This document shows positions 62,501 through 64,000 of a stretch of 64,000 bases of DNA, piece by piece. Source of the DNA: Muricea muricata (Eukaryota; Cnidaria; Anthozoa; Malacalcyonacea; Plexauridae); the NCBI GenBank assembly GCA_963855995.1, contig OY979717.1, positions 9,544,001-9,608,000 of the forward strand, written 5' to 3'. The translations under genes were made by a program, and so were the position numbers. Under the pieces are notes generated by a model. The model worked only from the letters and a program-made list of their open reading frames with translations, had not been told where the DNA came from and ran no database searches. Numbering within the stretch: the stretch's first letter is position 1; every line of letters begins with the position of its first letter.

Positions 62501-63456
62501 GTACCGTTTTCTGATAGAGTTGAACAAGTTTTACAATGGCTACAACTTCCAGAAAAGTCACGGTAAAATCACCGTTTTAACTTCATGAATTTCCAAGAAA
62601 TAACTCAAATTATTTTTTGCGAAACTTTGAACCATGTATAATCAAATACATAACAATCTCAGTGGGAGAGGAGTATGCCAGAAGGGAACGTGTAACAGTT
62701 AGGCCAGCAGGTTTTTGGAAATAATTCGAGATTGAATTATTACGGCTTTACGAGTGCAATTTGCTACAAATTTAGATAATTATGACTTTCTGTGGAAATA
62801 GGAAGTGCTTTAACAGTTCTATCTGAAGTCAAGAATGATTTTTTGATTGTGACCAAGTTTAAAAGAAACACTGGCATAGGCATACAATACTTCATGCTCG
62901 GTAGCTCACTTGCACTCAGGCTAAATCTACAATCATTGGCCCGATTTATACTAGAGACGGATGATCCGTCAAGACGGATCATTCGTCTGACAGATCATCC
63001 GTCTAAGTATAAACACAAGACGACCTATCCAGACGAACTACGTAAAATGATAGTTCGTCTGGTAACTCGTCCGTGTATAAACGCGGGCAAACAGACGGAT
63101 CATCCGTCAAGACGAACTACGCGAGCAAATTCGTCTGAACCGACGAACTACGCAGACAGTTCGTCTTGACGGATGATCCGTCTGCTTGCTCGCGTTTATA
63201 CACAGACGAATTATTAGACGAACTATCTTTTCTTGCCCAAGTTCGTCCAGACGGATCATCCGTCTCTAATATAAATCGGGCCAATAAAACAGTTTTATTG
63301 AACTAATTTATGAAGCATCGACCATGAATGTTGTCGGTAAAATGCAGGCATATAACACTTGCTATGTTCCATACTTCCAACAGACCATCTTTCATCACGC
63401 TATATTTCCATGAACCTGATTACGCTGGTCATAGATATGGACCTGTTTCAAGTAAA
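59562..63456 (+). CDS. ENPP-family ectonucleotide pyrophosphatase/phosphodiesterase (partial, 9 exons)
   Basis: Exons: 59562-59634, 60211-60235, 60334-60413, 60552-60631, 60933-61046, 61973-62042, 62275-62308, 62497-62562, 63384-63456; phases agree. The first exon gives a hydrophobic segment (GAIVLLIILAVCLGVVL), a likely signal anchor. The catalytic domain follows with SADGFRWDY (metal-binding Asp), PTKTFPNHY (nucleophile Thr and a conserved Asn), GLYPESHG, a WHGEP segment, and FHEPDYAGHRYGP (metal-binding Asp and His). ENPPs hydrolyse extracellular nucleotides or phospholipid headgroups using two zinc ions. The anchor directly before the catalytic domain leaves no room for somatomedin-B domains, unlike ENPP1-3. 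The start codon exon and the C-terminal half (including the SDHGM region) are not in view, so the subtype is left open. Confidence 0.88.
59673..59805. repeat. Small foldback element in ENPP intron 1
   Basis: Ends TCCACAGACTTG and CGAGTCTGTGGA are inverted. The interior repeats ACTTGTCA / TCATCAAGTTG words in both orientations. A style similar to the element at 11311 but not the same ends. Confidence 0.65.
61047..61972. other. ENPP intron 5
   Basis: 926 bases, AT-rich, with an (AT)n tract near 61710-61722. No further element recognised. Confidence 0.4.
62935..63285. repeat. MITE packed with GACGGATSATCCGTC palindromes, ENPP intron 8
   Basis: Terminal inverted repeats ATTGGCCCGATTTATA and TATAAATCGGGCCAAT run into GAGACGGATGATCCGTC on both sides. 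About five copies of the palindrome and several GACGAACTA words fill the 351 bp, in both orientations. A 125-codon plus frame crossing it is a by-product. Confidence 0.88.
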
Positions 63457-64000
63457 GTGAGTATTTTCACACAACCTTAACCTTATCAGCATATGGTCGT
63501 AAACATGCTGCAACTCTGTCATAAATATCATAAGTGAAATCACTACGAATTATACCTAAATTAGTAAAAGCTCAAATCGTTCCTCTTGAAATACAACATA
63601 AGTCAAATATTGTCATGCAAAAATATGATCCTTCATCGTCACGGGTATACTCCATGTGTTTTTAGTAAGACTACCAATTAGGCCTGATTTTCATATATCG
63701 TAATTCATCGGCGATGTCCTTGTGGTTTTATTTTCGATCATCAGTGATGGATAAAATCTTTTGTGTTTCCGAAATCTTTTTTCCTTCAGAGATCTCCCAC
63801 TACAATAGATGAATTACGACATATAAATGACCAGGCCTTTGCCTACAATTCTTAACTTACACGTACAATTAATTGTTTCACAGATGATCGAATTTCTAAA
63901 ACCAGGGGAGAATACAGTAAGCACGTGACGATGAAAGACATTGTAAACTAGAATTGTACAACGACTTAAATAAGAAACTTATTGCAATTTTAAATATACG

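Noticed and set aside
62792..63169. 125-codon plus-strand frame
   Set aside because: Its second half runs through the palindromic MITE at 62935 and it lies within an ENPP intron; no domain seen.
63893..63925. Tenth ENPP exon (between a CACAG acceptor and a CA/GTAAGC donor)
   Set aside because: Splice sites look fair and the phase fits, but the 11 residues do not resemble the family at this position.

Overview
The window reads as animal nuclear DNA. It is AT-rich, and its genes are split by many short GT-AG introns with two GC-AG introns. They encode metazoan families: DNAJC14, BTBD19, a SYD-1/SYDE-type RhoGAP, CDC14, ENPP and a eukaryotic universal stress protein (USP). USP genes, a PDZ-C2-RhoGAP SYD-1 and dense foldback elements together suggest a cnidarian or another early-branching invertebrate. 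That placement is inference. No bacterial operons, rRNA, CRISPR arrays or intact tRNA genes were seen. All gene models were spliced by eye from homology, splice consensus and phase agreement.

Layout. 1-2142 (minus): 5' part of a transposase-derived gene with an OTU-like protease domain followed by a TTF zinc finger and the start of a hAT-type region; it runs off the left edge. 2665-3039: remnant of a transposase tail. 6637-13514 (plus): DNAJC14, 12 exons, 765 aa. 17088-20730 (plus): BTBD19, 5' end not found. 21815-24637 (plus): SYD-1-like PDZ-C2-RhoGAP, 940 aa in one uninterrupted frame. 27088-42277 (plus): CDC14 dual-specificity phosphatase, 19 exons, 532 aa, catalytic Cys at residue 278. 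45437-48148 (minus): universal stress protein, 4 exons, 157 aa. 56885-57745: wrecked LINE. 59562-63456 (plus): nine exons of an ENPP ectophosphodiesterase that continues past the right edge.

The introns and gaps are full of non-autonomous elements. There are two tRNA-derived SINE copies, one split by a MITE with a 5-bp target duplication. There are about a dozen inverted-repeat elements of separate families, a long (GGGCA)n array in a CDC14 intron, a 19-bp minisatellite in a BTBD19 intron, and many poly(C)/poly(G) runs of 10-18 bases. The most striking detail is a near-perfect palindromic element that ends 9 bases before the AG of a CDC14 3' splice site and appears to supply its branch point.

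The genes do not form an obvious pathway: ER co-chaperone, BTB adaptor, synaptic RhoGAP, cell-cycle/ciliary phosphatase, stress protein and ectoenzyme. They read as an ordinary gene neighbourhood reshaped by transposons.
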